Part shown: positions 33,692 through 42,350 of the stretch, piece by piece
Layout: the number at the start of each line of letters is the position of its first letter
Numbering within the stretch: position 1 is the stretch's first letter
Assembly: GCA_017307785.1 (NCBI GenBank)
Contig: JAFKGI010000002.1
Span: 309,501-373,500 of the forward strand
DNA: 64,000 nt
Direction of reading: 5' to 3'
DNA from: Vulcanimicrobiota bacterium
GTDB taxonomy: Bacteria; Vulcanimicrobiota; Xenobia; Xenobiales; JADMJV01
The notes under the pieces: generated by a model
The model's database searches: none
What the model saw: the letters and a program-made list of their open reading frames with translations, nothing else
What the model was told of the DNA's origin: nothing
Translations under genes and position numbers: made by a program

Positions 33692-34881
33692 GCTTGCTGG
33701 TAACCCTTGAGCATTTCGCGAGCGATGACCACGCGGCAGATTTCATTGGTGCCTTCGCCGATGGTGCACAGCTTGGCGTCGCGAAAGGCGCTGGAGAACT
33801 TGGAGTTCATTTCCAGGCCGCGCTCGGCCATATAGGTCACCAGGCGGTCGGTGGCCCGCATGGCCACTTCCGAAGCGAACCACTTGGCCATGGCGCCGTC
33901 CTGGGTCCAGCGCGGCTGCAGGTCCTTGGTGATGGCGGCGTTGTAAATCATCTGACGGGCGGCCGCCAGCTCGGTAGCGATTTCGGCCAGCGGGGCCAAC
34001 TTGTATTCGTGGGCCCACAGGTCTTTGGTGTAGTTCTCGCCGACCACGGCTTTGACGGCTTCTTCCAGAGCGGCGTAGCCCAGGCCCAGGGCCATGGCGC
34101 CGATAGTGATACGGCCTCCGTCCAGAGTCTTCATGAAATACTTGAAGCCCTGGCCTTCTTCGCCCAGCAAGTTCTCGGCCGGCACCTTGCAGTTGTCAAA
34201 CAGCAGCACGCCGGTGGCCGACGAGCGCAGACCCATCTTGTCTTCCTTCTTGCCGAAGGAGAAGCCGGGGAAGTCTTTCTCGACGATAAAGGCGGAGATG
34301 CCGGAGCCCTTGCCCTTGTCGCCGTCAGTGACGGCGCTGACCACGTAGGAAAAGGCCTCGGTGGCGTTGGTGCACCAGGCTTTGGCGCCGTTGAGAATCC
34401 AGTGGGTGCCGTCGAAGCGGGCGTTGGTCTTGGTGGCGCCAGAGTCAGAACCGGCCTGCGGCTCGGTCAGACCGTAGCCGCCCATGCGCTCACCCTTGGC
34501 CAGCGGCACTAGATATTTGCGCTTCTGCTCTTCGTTACCCCAATTCCAGATGGGCGAAGAACCCAGGCCGATGTGAGCGGCCATGATGATGCCCAGCGAG
34601 CCCCAGGCGCGCGAGAACTCTTCGATGGCCATGGCCAGGCTCAGCGAGTCCAGGCCCATGCCGCCGTATTCTTTGGGGAAAGGAATCCCCAGGAAGCCTT
34701 CCTTGGCCATGTCCTGGAGAATGTCGCGCGGGAAGCGCTCATGGGCTTCGTATTCAGCCCAGACCGGCTCCACATGTTCGGCCAGGTAGCGGCGCAGACG
34801 AGCGCGGAACTCGTGGTGCTCGGGCTTGAGCAGGTGGCTATCGGGCAGCAGGTCGGGGGGCAATTGTTTTACAGCGGACAC
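33688..34881 (-). CDS. Acyl-CoA dehydrogenase
   Basis: 397 residues. GYGLTEPQAGSDSGATKT (about 133-150) and NGAKAWCTNA are the FAD/substrate segments. FRDAKLCTIGEGTNEICRVV near the end carries the catalytic Glu (GEGTNEI). It is clearly distinct from the dehydrogenase at 23305. The gene follows the CoA-transferase genes with a 13-nt overlap, so the operon order is scoA-scoB-acd. That context suggests oxidation of a CoA ester generated by the transferase, for example from a branched-chain or short fatty acid. The start is GTG 34881. Confidence 0.92.
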   Translation of the reverse strand: MSAVKQLPPDLLPDSHLLKPEHHEFRARLRRYLAEHVEPVWAEYEAHERFPRDILQDMAKEGFLGIPFPKEYGGMGLDSLSLAMAIEEFSRAWGSLGIIMAAHIGLGSSPIWNWGNEEQKRKYLVPLAKGERMGGYGLTEPQAGSDSGATKTNARFDGTHWILNGAKAWCTNATEAFSYVVSAVTDGDKGKGSGISAFIVEKDFPGFSFGKKEDKMGLRSSATGVLLFDNCKVPAENLLGEEGQGFKYFMKTLDGGRITIGAMALGLGYAALEEAVKAVVGENYTKDLWAHEYKLAPLAEIATELAAARQMIYNAAITKDLQPRWTQDGAMAKWFASEVAMRATDRLVTYMAERGLEMNSKFSSAFRDAKLCTIGEGTNEICRVVIAREMLKGYQQA

Positions 34882-35531
34882 GTGGGAACAGGCTCCTTGA
34901 CGATAAGATCGGCATCAGTGGCATCCAGCACTTGCTGGGTGGTGAAGCCGGGTTGGACTTCCAATAACTGCAGACCCTCGGAGGTCACTTTCATGACGGC
35001 CATCTCGGTCACAATCGTATCGATCACTTTCACGCCCGTAAGCGGGAGAGTGCATTTCTTCAAAATTTTGGAGGCGCCATCCGGGCCGGTGTGCTGCATG
35101 GCGATGATGACTCGCTTGGAGCCGGCCACCAGATCCATAGCACCGCCCATTCCCTTGACCAGTTTGCCGGGGATCATCCAGTTGGCCAGATCTCCCTGCT
35201 GGTCGACTTCCATGGCGCCAATGACGGTGATGTCGATGTGGCCGCCGCGCACGATGGCAAACGACTCGGCCGCATTGAAGAAGCTGGAACCGGGGATGGT
35301 GGTCACGGTTTCCTTGCCGGCGTTGATCAGGTCGGCGTCTTCTTCGCCTTCCAGCGGATAATCGCCGATGCCCATCAGGCCATTCTCGGAGTGCAAAATG
35401 ACTTCGCAACCCTCAGGAATGTAGCTGGCCGCCAGGGTGGGAATGCCGATGCCTAGATTGACGTAGTAGCCGTCCTTAAACTCCCGCGCCACTCTTTTGG
35501 CGATTAACTCTCTTTTCGATGCGCTTGTCAT
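34869..35531 (-). CDS. scoB: 3-oxoacid CoA-transferase, subunit B
   Basis: 220 residues. NLGIGIPTLAA (about 25-35) and HSENGLMGIG (about 47-56, with the catalytic Glu of SENG) define the B subunit of family I CoA-transferases. GGAMDLVAGSKRVIIAMQHT is also conserved. With subunit A it moves CoA between succinyl-CoA or acetyl-CoA and a 3-oxoacid. Start ATG 35531 gives the usual N-terminus and overlaps the end of the A-subunit gene by 56 nt, longer than the common 1-4 nt. Symbol by family; acceptor specificity (acetoacetate versus others) unproven. Confidence 0.92.
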   Translation of the reverse strand: MTSASKRELIAKRVAREFKDGYYVNLGIGIPTLAASYIPEGCEVILHSENGLMGIGDYPLEGEEDADLINAGKETVTTIPGSSFFNAAESFAIVRGGHIDITVIGAMEVDQQGDLANWMIPGKLVKGMGGAMDLVAGSKRVIIAMQHTGPDGASKILKKCTLPLTGVKVIDTIVTEMAVMKVTSEGLQLLEVQPGFTTQQVLDATDADLIVKEPVPTCPL

Positions 35532-36183
35532 AGCGTTCTCCCTTGATCACCATATCCACGAACACGCTGGGCGTGACGATTTGCTCGGCATCCAACTGGC
35601 CGGCCTCGACGATTTCTTCCACTTCGGCAATCACAAAGTCGGCGGCCGTAGCCATCACCGGATTGAAATTGCGAGCGGTCATGCGATAAATCAGATTGCC
35701 GTGCTTGTCGGCCTTGTAGGCTTTGACGAAGGCGACGTTACCGCGGATGGCGGTTTCCATCAGATAGTCCCGACCGTTAAAGTTGCGGGTTTCTTTGCCT
35801 TCAGCGACGGGGGTGCCGACTCCGGTGGGCGTGTAGAAAGCGGGGATGCCCGCACCACCGGCGCGCACGCGCTCGGCCAGAGTGCCCTGGGGGTTGAGCT
35901 CCACTTCGATCTCGCCGGCGATCAACTTCTGCTCAAGCACTTTGTTCTCGCCGATGTAGCTGGAGATCATCTTCTTGACTTGGCCGTTCTCGATGAGCAG
36001 GCCAATGCCCACTCCTTCAACGCCGCCGTTGTTGCTCACGATGGTGAGGTTCTTGGTGCCGCGCTGCTGCAGCGCCCGCACCAGGTTCTCGGGAATGCCG
36101 CACACTCCGAAGCCCCCCATCAAAATGGTGGCTCCGTCCTGGATCTTGTCCAGCGCGGCTTCGATGGTTCCTACTTTGTTCAA
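35476..36183 (-). CDS. scoA: 3-oxoacid CoA-transferase, subunit A
   Basis: 235 residues from the TTG at 36183. GATILMGGFGVCGIPENLV (about 16-34) is the family signature, followed by the SSYIGENK segment (about 71-78). The C-terminal part (about 150-215) is typical of subunit A. The TTG is supported by GGAGGA 6 nt upstream. Upstream in-frame codons are out of context. Divergent from the long hypothetical at 36250, with 66 bp between the starts. Confidence 0.92.
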   Translation of the reverse strand: MNKVGTIEAALDKIQDGATILMGGFGVCGIPENLVRALQQRGTKNLTIVSNNGGVEGVGIGLLIENGQVKKMISSYIGENKVLEQKLIAGEIEVELNPQGTLAERVRAGGAGIPAFYTPTGVGTPVAEGKETRNFNGRDYLMETAIRGNVAFVKAYKADKHGNLIYRMTARNFNPVMATAADFVIAEVEEIVEAGQLDAEQIVTPSVFVDMVIKGERYDKRIEKRVNRQKSGAGV

Positions 36184-36189
36184 GACTGC

Positions 36190-36195
36190 TCCTCC
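36190..36195 (-). promoter_or_regulatory. Shine-Dalgarno setting the TTG start of scoA
   Basis: GGAGGA on the minus strand, 6 nt before TTG 36183. It decides for the TTG, because no ATG or GTG lies near the expected N-terminus. Confidence 0.65.
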
Positions 36196-36249
36196 AAGAG
36201 TCGGGGTTATACCCAGGGGGGCGAGCGGCAAATCCCGAAGTTTGGGCCT

Positions 36250-38259
36250 ATGCCAACCGCTCAGAAGATGCCGCAAGTTCTGCAAGACCTTTTACTGACC
36301 GACGCTTCAGAAATCCGCCGACGCACCCGCTGCAGCCTCAAGGAGGCTCGCGAGGTTCAGGAAGCTCTCCGCGAGGGAGTGTGGGCGGTTCTGCAGTTTC
36401 CCGACCTGGTGGCCCAACTGCTCGGCGATCCACAACCGCGCTATCTGCGCAAGTTTGCCGCCCAGCGCACGGAACTGCTGCGCAAGGTCAGGCGCGGCCA
36501 GAGGCTGGACGTGCTGCGCGACCTGACCGAAGACGGCCAGCTCAATCAGTTCCAGGCTCGCGATTTCATGAGCGGCCTGGCCCTCCAAGGTGAAAATTGG
36601 GACCGGTTAGAGAAGCTTTATTCCGACCCCGGCGACGATTTCTGGGAAAAGCGTCCGCAACCGAAAGAAGCCGAAGGCCTGAACATCGAACTGGTCTTCG
36701 CTCCGGAGCAGTTCGACCCGCAATTGCTGCTGGAGTGGCTGCGCAAAGGTCATCATCGCGAAGCGGTGCGCTGGGTGCGTCAGTTGTCCGGGGCCTCACG
36801 TCAGGATTGCCAGAGTCTGGTCGACCGTCTCGAAGAAGCGGTTTTCGACAACCACCCCGACCCCTGGCGCCTGGCCAGTCGACTCTACCCGGGGGTGGTG
36901 GCGCCACTGGCCGGACTTCCCAGCCCCGACTGGCTGGAGATTTTAGAGAAGCAGCGCGGCGAACTGCTCGACATGCTTTTGAACCAGCGAGCCGGAGCGG
37001 CCGCTCAACTGGTGGCCGAGAGCATTCCCTGCACCCATATTGAGGCCCGGCGTTTCCTGCGTCTGCTCGGTGATGGCGACACCTGGGATCGAACTCTGGA
37101 GACCTTCAAGCTGGGCCAGGTCTTTCCCAAAACCAAACCCAAAGCGCTGCCTCCCAAACCCAGGGCTGCCAAGCCGGTCGCCGTCGTCGCTCCGGCTCCG
37201 GAGCCCCCCGCCCCCGTACTGGAGGCGGCTGCTGCCATCGTCGCCGCAGCCGCACCGGAATTCACCGGGGCGGCCCCCAACAGCAGCGGCCTCTCGCCCT
37301 GGGCCGCTCAACGTGAGCAAGAACGCCTGGCGGCCGAAGCCGCGCGCGAACAAGAACGTCAGCAAGCCGCGCAGGCCCGCCAAAAGGAGCGAGAAGAATC
37401 CGATCTTAAGCGCCACAACGAAATGGAGACTTCCGACCGGGCGCGTCACGAGGAACACGAAAGAATCGTGTCCTCTCGCCAGCAAGAGCAAAAGGCCGTG
37501 GATGATTCACGCCTTCTGGAAGCGACCTCTCCTGCCGCCCCCCAAAAGCTGGACCTGAACGATCTGGATCAGGTGATGGATCGACTGACCCGCCTGGGCG
37601 AAGCCGTCCAGGCCAAAAACACGCTGGAAGCCATGTTCATCCTGGAAGAACTTGAGCAAGCCGGCCTCAATCGCGACTACGTGGCCGCCCGCTTCCCGGC
37701 CATGATCCCCTGGCTGCCAGACGCACCATGGAGCGCTCAATTGGACAAAATCGGCGTCTTCGCTCCCTTCTTGGGCAAGCTCATGAAGGGCGAGGTCGAC
37801 GCGACCGAATTGGCCAAACAGTGGATTTCCGGCAGCGGCGGAGAGGTCGATAAAATCGTCGGCTCGCTGGAAAAGGCCTGGAAAACCAAGAGCAAAGCCG
37901 ACACCGAAGCAGCCCTGGACCTGCTCAAGCAAAATCCCCATGTGGCCGAAGAGATCAATCGGCGCGTGCCCTGGTTATCGGACCTGATGGACCTGGATCA
38001 TGACGGGACACCCGATATCGTAGAAGCCTATGAAGACCCGGCGGCTTACTTCGGCGACCTGATGCGCACTCGCTTTCCGGAACTGGAGACTCGCCTGGGA
38101 GAGACCCGCATTCAAAAAATCAAAGAGATCTTGCCCGAGCTGCTGGAAACGATGAAAGAGCGCAATATGCGGGGCGTGATGCGAGTGCTGTCCCGGCTAC
38201 GATTGGGCCCGAGTGACGTTAAGGCGCTGCTGGGCGCTCTGAAGCACATGCATCGCTGA
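36250..38259 (+). CDS. Large uncharacterised protein with charged coiled coil and EF-hand-like loop
   Basis: 669 residues, no signal peptide or membrane segment. Residues 1-290 are helical with repeated hydrophobic/charged patterns. A Pro/Ala-rich linker (about 295-345) leads to an Arg/Glu/Gln-rich coiled coil (about 350-425). The C-terminal part contains DLDHDGTPDIVE (about 580-591), a good calcium-binding EF-hand/dockerin-type loop. Two start codons (36250 and 36268) are possible; neither has a strong ribosome site. The gene diverges from scoA. It could be a cytoskeletal or scaffolding protein; I recognise no family. Its 3' end overlaps the adenosine deaminase gene by 41 nt, convergently. 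Confidence 0.7.
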   Translation: MPTAQKMPQVLQDLLLTDASEIRRRTRCSLKEAREVQEALREGVWAVLQFPDLVAQLLGDPQPRYLRKFAAQRTELLRKVRRGQRLDVLRDLTEDGQLNQFQARDFMSGLALQGENWDRLEKLYSDPGDDFWEKRPQPKEAEGLNIELVFAPEQFDPQLLLEWLRKGHHREAVRWVRQLSGASRQDCQSLVDRLEEAVFDNHPDPWRLASRLYPGVVAPLAGLPSPDWLEILEKQRGELLDMLLNQRAGAAAQLVAESIPCTHIEARRFLRLLGDGDTWDRTLETFKLGQVFPKTKPKALPPKPRAAKPVAVVAPAPEPPAPVLEAAAAIVAAAAPEFTGAAPNSSGLSPWAAQREQERLAAEAAREQERQQAAQARQKEREESDLKRHNEMETSDRARHEEHERIVSSRQQEQKAVDDSRLLEATSPAAPQKLDLNDLDQVMDRLTRLGEAVQAKNTLEAMFILEELEQAGLNRDYVAARFPAMIPWLPDAPWSAQLDKIGVFAPFLGKLMKGEVDATELAKQWISGSGGEVDKIVGSLEKAWKTKSKADTEAALDLLKQNPHVAEEINRRVPWLSDLMDLDHDGTPDIVEAYEDPAAYFGDLMRTRFPELETRLGETRIQKIKEILPELLETMKERNMRGVMRVLSRLRLGPSDVKALLGALKHMHR

Positions 38260-39478
38260 CCTGATACAGCTTGGAGCTGAAAGCCTGCATCTGCGAAGCA
38301 AAGCTCTGCTTGAGCTGCGCTTTTTCTTCGGCCGGCAAGAAAGCAGCCTCCACCGCGTTCATGGCGACCTTCTGGCAGTCCTGAAGGGACAACCCGATGT
38401 TCTTGGCCAGACTGGTGAATTCGTGCGACAAGTCGACGTCGAAAATGTGGCGGTCGTCGGTGTTGATAGTGACCGGGATGCCATAGTGCATGTAGGTCTT
38501 GAGCGGGTAGGCCTTGAGGTCGGGGGTGACGTTGAGCAACTTGTTGCTCTCGGGGCACATTTCCAGAACCGTGCCTTTTTCTTTGATGACCTGCATGGCG
38601 GCGGGGTCTTCTTGGAGGCGCACGCCGTGACCGATGCGCTCGGCGTGGCACAGCTCCACGGCCTGCAGAACGCTCTCCGGCCCGCGTGCCTCGCCGGCGT
38701 GCACGGTCAGATGTAAGCCGTTGGCTTTGGCATAGTCGAAAACTTCGGCAAACTTGGAGGCCGGGTGATTGACTTCGTCACCGGCAAGATCCAGACCGAC
38801 GATCCCGCGGTCTTTGCGGGCCACCGCCGCTTTGGCGATATCCATAGCCGACTCGACCGGATAAGAGCGATTGATGGAGGCGATCAGACGGCCGTCCACA
38901 CCCAACTCTTTCTTGGCCTTGTCCATTCCGGCCAGCACCGAATCCAGCACCTGCTCGATGGAAACCTTCTCGGTGTTCTTGCGCGGGTTGATGCGCAGTT
39001 CGGTATATTGAATGTTCTCGCGGGCATTGTCTTCGATGCACTCGTAGGCCAGGCGCTGCAGAGTCTCGGGCTGGTCGAACACAAAGCGGAAGTGGTCGAA
39101 CTTTTTCAGGAAAGCCAGCAAATCTTCGCCCTGGCGCATGCCGATTTTCACCTTCAGCTCCTCCACGGTAGGAGCGGGCAGAGGGAGCTTATACTCTTCG
39201 GCGATGTCCAAGATGGTCTGAGGACGAACCGCACCCTCGACGTGGGTGTGGAGTTCGGCCTTGGGCATATCGGTCATCCACTGGCGGAACTGAGCTTCGC
39301 TGACAAAGTGAGCCTTGGGGTCCGGCTCGGAGCCGATGACCTTGATAGGTTTCCATTCGCAGGGATAGCTACTGGCCTGAAATCCATCCACAGGCCCCGT
39401 GCAGATATCGACGGGGCCGCCTTTCGGAAGCGGTTTGGCGCTGGAGTTCGACTGCGGAGACTTTCCCTGAATCAACAT
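38219..39478 (-). CDS. Adenosine deaminase-family amidohydrolase
   Basis: 419 residues. Zinc ligands and catalytic residues are visible in order: HTHVEG (about 77-82), a THE-equivalent HAGE (about 240-243) with catalytic Glu, GHGVR (about 262-266) and NTDDRH (about 317-322). Adenosine or a related purine is deaminated. The first ~70 residues precede the barrel and are unusual. They start MLIQGKSPQSNSSAKP, which fits the recurrent N-terminal motif, and contain two Cys. Bacterial cytosolic enzymes usually lack this extension. Substrate could also be adenine or 6-aminodeoxyfutalosine; not resolvable by eye. Confidence 0.88.
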   Translation of the reverse strand: MLIQGKSPQSNSSAKPLPKGGPVDICTGPVDGFQASSYPCEWKPIKVIGSEPDPKAHFVSEAQFRQWMTDMPKAELHTHVEGAVRPQTILDIAEEYKLPLPAPTVEELKVKIGMRQGEDLLAFLKKFDHFRFVFDQPETLQRLAYECIEDNARENIQYTELRINPRKNTEKVSIEQVLDSVLAGMDKAKKELGVDGRLIASINRSYPVESAMDIAKAAVARKDRGIVGLDLAGDEVNHPASKFAEVFDYAKANGLHLTVHAGEARGPESVLQAVELCHAERIGHGVRLQEDPAAMQVIKEKGTVLEMCPESNKLLNVTPDLKAYPLKTYMHYGIPVTINTDDRHIFDVDLSHEFTSLAKNIGLSLQDCQKVAMNAVEAAFLPAEEKAQLKQSFASQMQAFSSKLYQVSDACASERPAAP

Positions 39479-39510
39479 GGGCCCAGGTTACCCTGAGCCC
39501 ATGAAATTCT

Positions 39511-40644
39511 TTAGAAACCGTTCGGCAGCGGCGGCGGCGTGTTGGGCGCCGGTCCGGGAGGCGGAGCACCAGGCATCGGCGGTGGACCTCCTTGAGCCTG
39601 CATCATTTTCTGGGTCGACAACGGGGTAAAGAGAATCGTCTCTTGCTTGCCATAGGTCCAGGTGTTGGTCCCCCAGCCGGCCTTACCGGTAAATAGACTC
39701 AGGGCTCGCTTGGTGTTCCAGCCGCCCTCCAGACGCATTCCGGGACCTTCTTGCACCACCGTCCGCTCGCGCGTGTCGGGAGGCGAGGTGGTCAGCATCG
39801 AGAGACCCCAATCGTTGCCGCTCTGCTGGCGAAATCCCGGCCAGGGCTCACCCGGCTTTTGAGAAAAGTGGACGTCGCGTGACTCCATTCCCTTCTGGGT
39901 CTGCTGCACTTCAGTGTAAGTGACTTCACGGCCACCACCCCCACCGCTGGGCATCATGCCCATGGTCAGGAGCGAACCGAGACCGCCGCCTCCACCCTGG
40001 TTCTGGCCGAAAGCGCCCACTTCTTCCTGGACGCGCCAGCCGCGGCTGCCGTCGAGCTTGACGAACTCGGCTTGCTCGCGGGTGTAACCCATGTTCATCT
40101 GAGGGTCACCCTGAATCTTGGGACGGGCCGGGGTGGCGATGCCGTAGCTACCGTCGGTATCGAGCATCACCAGAGGCGAAGAAGGGTTGTCCTTGTCGGT
40201 CTGGACATAGATGCGGCCGTCCGACATGACCTGAGTGGGAAGCGTCTTGGGCTGATTGTTCTCATCGCGCAGCGCTTTGCCGTCGGCGCCGAGTTCGTAA
40301 GCCTGAGCCTGCTGGAATCCGACTCCCAGGTTGGTCTGGGCCGGCACCGTGGAGATGCTCACCAAAATCGGGCCTCCCAGCAGTCCGCCGGGGCCACCGG
40401 GCATGGTGGCGTAGAGGGCAGTCTGATGACCGTTCTGAGCGACGGACTCGAGTTTCAAGCCGTTCGGAAAAGTGTGACCTGTCGGCTGCTGAGGAGCCAT
40501 CTGCTGCTGCGGAGCCATTCCCTGGGTCGGAACAAAGCCATCCGTGGGGTTCGGGGTTTGTTGCTGAACGGGTGCTTGAAAGCGGTTAGGCTGGGTGCCG
40601 TACTGCGGTTGAATCGGACCGCCGGAGTTCACGGGAAATGCCAC
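39511..40644 (-). CDS. Pro/Gln-rich protein of unknown function
   Basis: 377 residues from the GTG at 40644. A GGAGGAGG upstream supports it (11 nt spacing, rather long); a GTG at 40665 is the alternative. The first ~75 residues are Pro/Gln/Asn-rich and disordered-looking. The middle (about 80-330) is beta-rich, with a Gly-rich loop near 225-240. The C-terminus is Pro-rich (PPPMPGAPPPGPAP). No signal peptide. The composition suggests a structural or surface-associated protein with flexible ends. It neighbours two other proteins with unusual N-termini (38219-39478 and 40711-41406). Confidence 0.6.
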   Translation of the reverse strand: MAFPVNSGGPIQPQYGTQPNRFQAPVQQQTPNPTDGFVPTQGMAPQQQMAPQQPTGHTFPNGLKLESVAQNGHQTALYATMPGGPGGLLGGPILVSISTVPAQTNLGVGFQQAQAYELGADGKALRDENNQPKTLPTQVMSDGRIYVQTDKDNPSSPLVMLDTDGSYGIATPARPKIQGDPQMNMGYTREQAEFVKLDGSRGWRVQEEVGAFGQNQGGGGGLGSLLTMGMMPSGGGGGREVTYTEVQQTQKGMESRDVHFSQKPGEPWPGFRQQSGNDWGLSMLTTSPPDTRERTVVQEGPGMRLEGGWNTKRALSLFTGKAGWGTNTWTYGKQETILFTPLSTQKMMQAQGGPPPMPGAPPPGPAPNTPPPLPNGF

Positions 40645-40710
40645 GGGCGCTAGGACCTCCTCCACGAAGTGGAGTCCAGTCTATTCGTCATGGCAACATT
40701 TTAGCAACAG

Positions 40711-41406
40711 TTATTGTTGTTTTTTAACGTCTCCCAAAGGCATGTAGGAGCGACTTCGCTCGTTGAAATAATCCAGCCAGTTGACGCCGAAAGCGACCGC
40801 ATTGCCGCCTAGCGCGATGCCCTGAGCGGTGGTGGCGAAGCCGCTCATCGAAGGCACGGCCACGGCCGTGAGAGCTCCGGCCAGACCCAGTGCTGCGGTG
40901 GCGATCTGGGCACCGTTGGCCACCAGGGCGGCCGTCTTGATGATCGGTGGACTCTCGCCCATTTCGCGAAACTGCTGGTGCTGCTTGTAGCTCTTGAGAA
41001 ACTTGATGACGCTGAGGCCGACCGATACGCCCATCAGACCGGGCTGATACCATTGATTGATGTTGCTGGCGACCTCGTAAGGCAGACCACCAGTCACCAG
41101 CGGCTTGACCACTTCAGTAGCTCCGGTCAGAGCCAGACTGGGGCCGGCACTGATGGCGGCCTGAACTTCCTGGACGCCGGCGGTGAAGAACTGCTGCATC
41201 ACGCTAAAGGTCTTTTGAGCGGGACTGATGCGGGTGCCGGCCACCGTATATTCGTGCCCGTCTCCCAGGTCGAGAACCAGATTGTTGCCCAATGCGACCT
41301 GATCGGCCTGCTGCTGGGCCCACTTGATCGCGATCTCCTCTTTACCCGACAACTTGTCCGGTAACTTCGCGGGGGTTCTGGGGGTGGGTGCATTCTGAAT
41401 ACGCAT
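40711..41406 (-). CDS. Membrane protein of unknown function with MRIQNAP start
   Basis: 231 residues. The N-terminus MRIQNAPTPRTPAKLP is a close relative of the starts of the M14 and C11 proteases (MKIQNQPTSAP and MKIASNAPRP). The region 20-85 is soluble. Several Ala/Gly-rich hydrophobic stretches follow (about 88-105, 118-140 and 160-205), ending in a short basic tail with KKQQ. It resembles in layout the glycine-rich protein at 27831-28370. Function unknown. Confidence 0.62.
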   Translation of the reverse strand: MRIQNAPTPRTPAKLPDKLSGKEEIAIKWAQQQADQVALGNNLVLDLGDGHEYTVAGTRISPAQKTFSVMQQFFTAGVQEVQAAISAGPSLALTGATEVVKPLVTGGLPYEVASNINQWYQPGLMGVSVGLSVIKFLKSYKQHQQFREMGESPPIIKTAALVANGAQIATAALGLAGALTAVAVPSMSGFATTAQGIALGGNAVAFGVNWLDYFNERSRSYMPLGDVKKQQ

Positions 41407-41463
41407 GGTGGCCCACCCATCATGCTCGTACCGGTGCTCGCGGTGGTTAGAAAGTTGTAAACA

Positions 41464-42276
41464 TCATGACTCGAGGTAGTCCACCAGTTGCAGCAACCGG
41501 GGCTTCAGACCCTCTTCCACTAACGAAGCCGTTTCTTCGTCCATCCCGTAGCCGGAACCGCGCAAACAAAGCATCTGATTACCCGGTCCCAACGAAAAGG
41601 TCTTCAACTCCAGAAACCCGTTGATCTCATTCCAGCTCAGCGATGCTTCTTTGTCGGTTACAGCCATGATGTAGCCCGACATGACGTCGCCCGACTTGCT
41701 CACCAATCGGTAAGGCTTGCCCACGAAGGGCTCCTCGGCGGGCCATTCCACAATCTTCTCGGCCAGCCAGTGCTCCAGGCCTTCGGCCGTGGCGTAGAGC
41801 GCCATGATCTCTCCAAAAGTAAAAGAAGCCTTGGCCACCGCCATAAAACTGCGACGCGGCTTGCGATAATAGCGCTCTACGTAAAGCTTGAGTACCGACA
41901 TGGAGAGGCCCCAATTGGAATCGGCCGAGCTGTGCGGATTGTGGGGCGTGAAAGGGGCGGGCGCATCCGTGATGTCCACCCAGGTGCTGCGACCGGCGCG
42001 ACGCAGCCCGAAGGTGACGGTCTGTTGACCGCTGCCCATGGGACATTTGAGAATCAGCCGCTGGCAGACTTTGACTTCGGCCACCTTATATTCGATGGTC
42101 ATGCCAAAGCGCTCCCAGGTCAGCGAAAGGCTACCCCCGACGGCCAACCAGCCACTGGCGCTATCGGCCATCCATTGGCCCAGCAACTCGGTGTCGGTCA
42201 ACGCTTCCCAGATCTGCTCCGGATAAGCGGTGGTCTCGATGCTCTTACGTATTATCGGACTTTCTTCAAGCCACAC
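41464..42276 (-). CDS. SRPBCC/AHSA1-type protein
   Basis: 270 residues. The first half (IRKSIETTAYPEQIWEALTD, then LLGQWMADSASGWLAVGGS) is a typical START/SRPBCC domain of the AHSA1 group, a hydrophobic-ligand pocket. The second half (about 130-265, with FTFGEIMALYATAEGLEHWL) looks like a second, more divergent copy, so the protein may be a tandem SRPBCC. Start GTG 42276 follows a weak GAAGAG. The ligand is unknown. It is divergent from the aldehyde dehydrogenase gene. Confidence 0.72.
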   Translation of the reverse strand: MWLEESPIIRKSIETTAYPEQIWEALTDTELLGQWMADSASGWLAVGGSLSLTWERFGMTIEYKVAEVKVCQRLILKCPMGSGQQTVTFGLRRAGRSTWVDITDAPAPFTPHNPHSSADSNWGLSMSVLKLYVERYYRKPRRSFMAVAKASFTFGEIMALYATAEGLEHWLAEKIVEWPAEEPFVGKPYRLVSKSGDVMSGYIMAVTDKEASLSWNEINGFLELKTFSLGPGNQMLCLRGSGYGMDEETASLVEEGLKPRLLQLVDYLES

Positions 42277-42350
42277 GCGCCGCTCTTCGGGGAAAGATAA
42301 AGGCGAACCTTGCCAAGGTGCCCCTTTCCCAAGAAGCGAACCGCCCGGCC

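Noticed and set aside
35497..36249. N-terminal extension of the protein at 36250
   Set aside because: It would read antisense through scoB and scoA. The family-supported CoA-transferase genes take this DNA.
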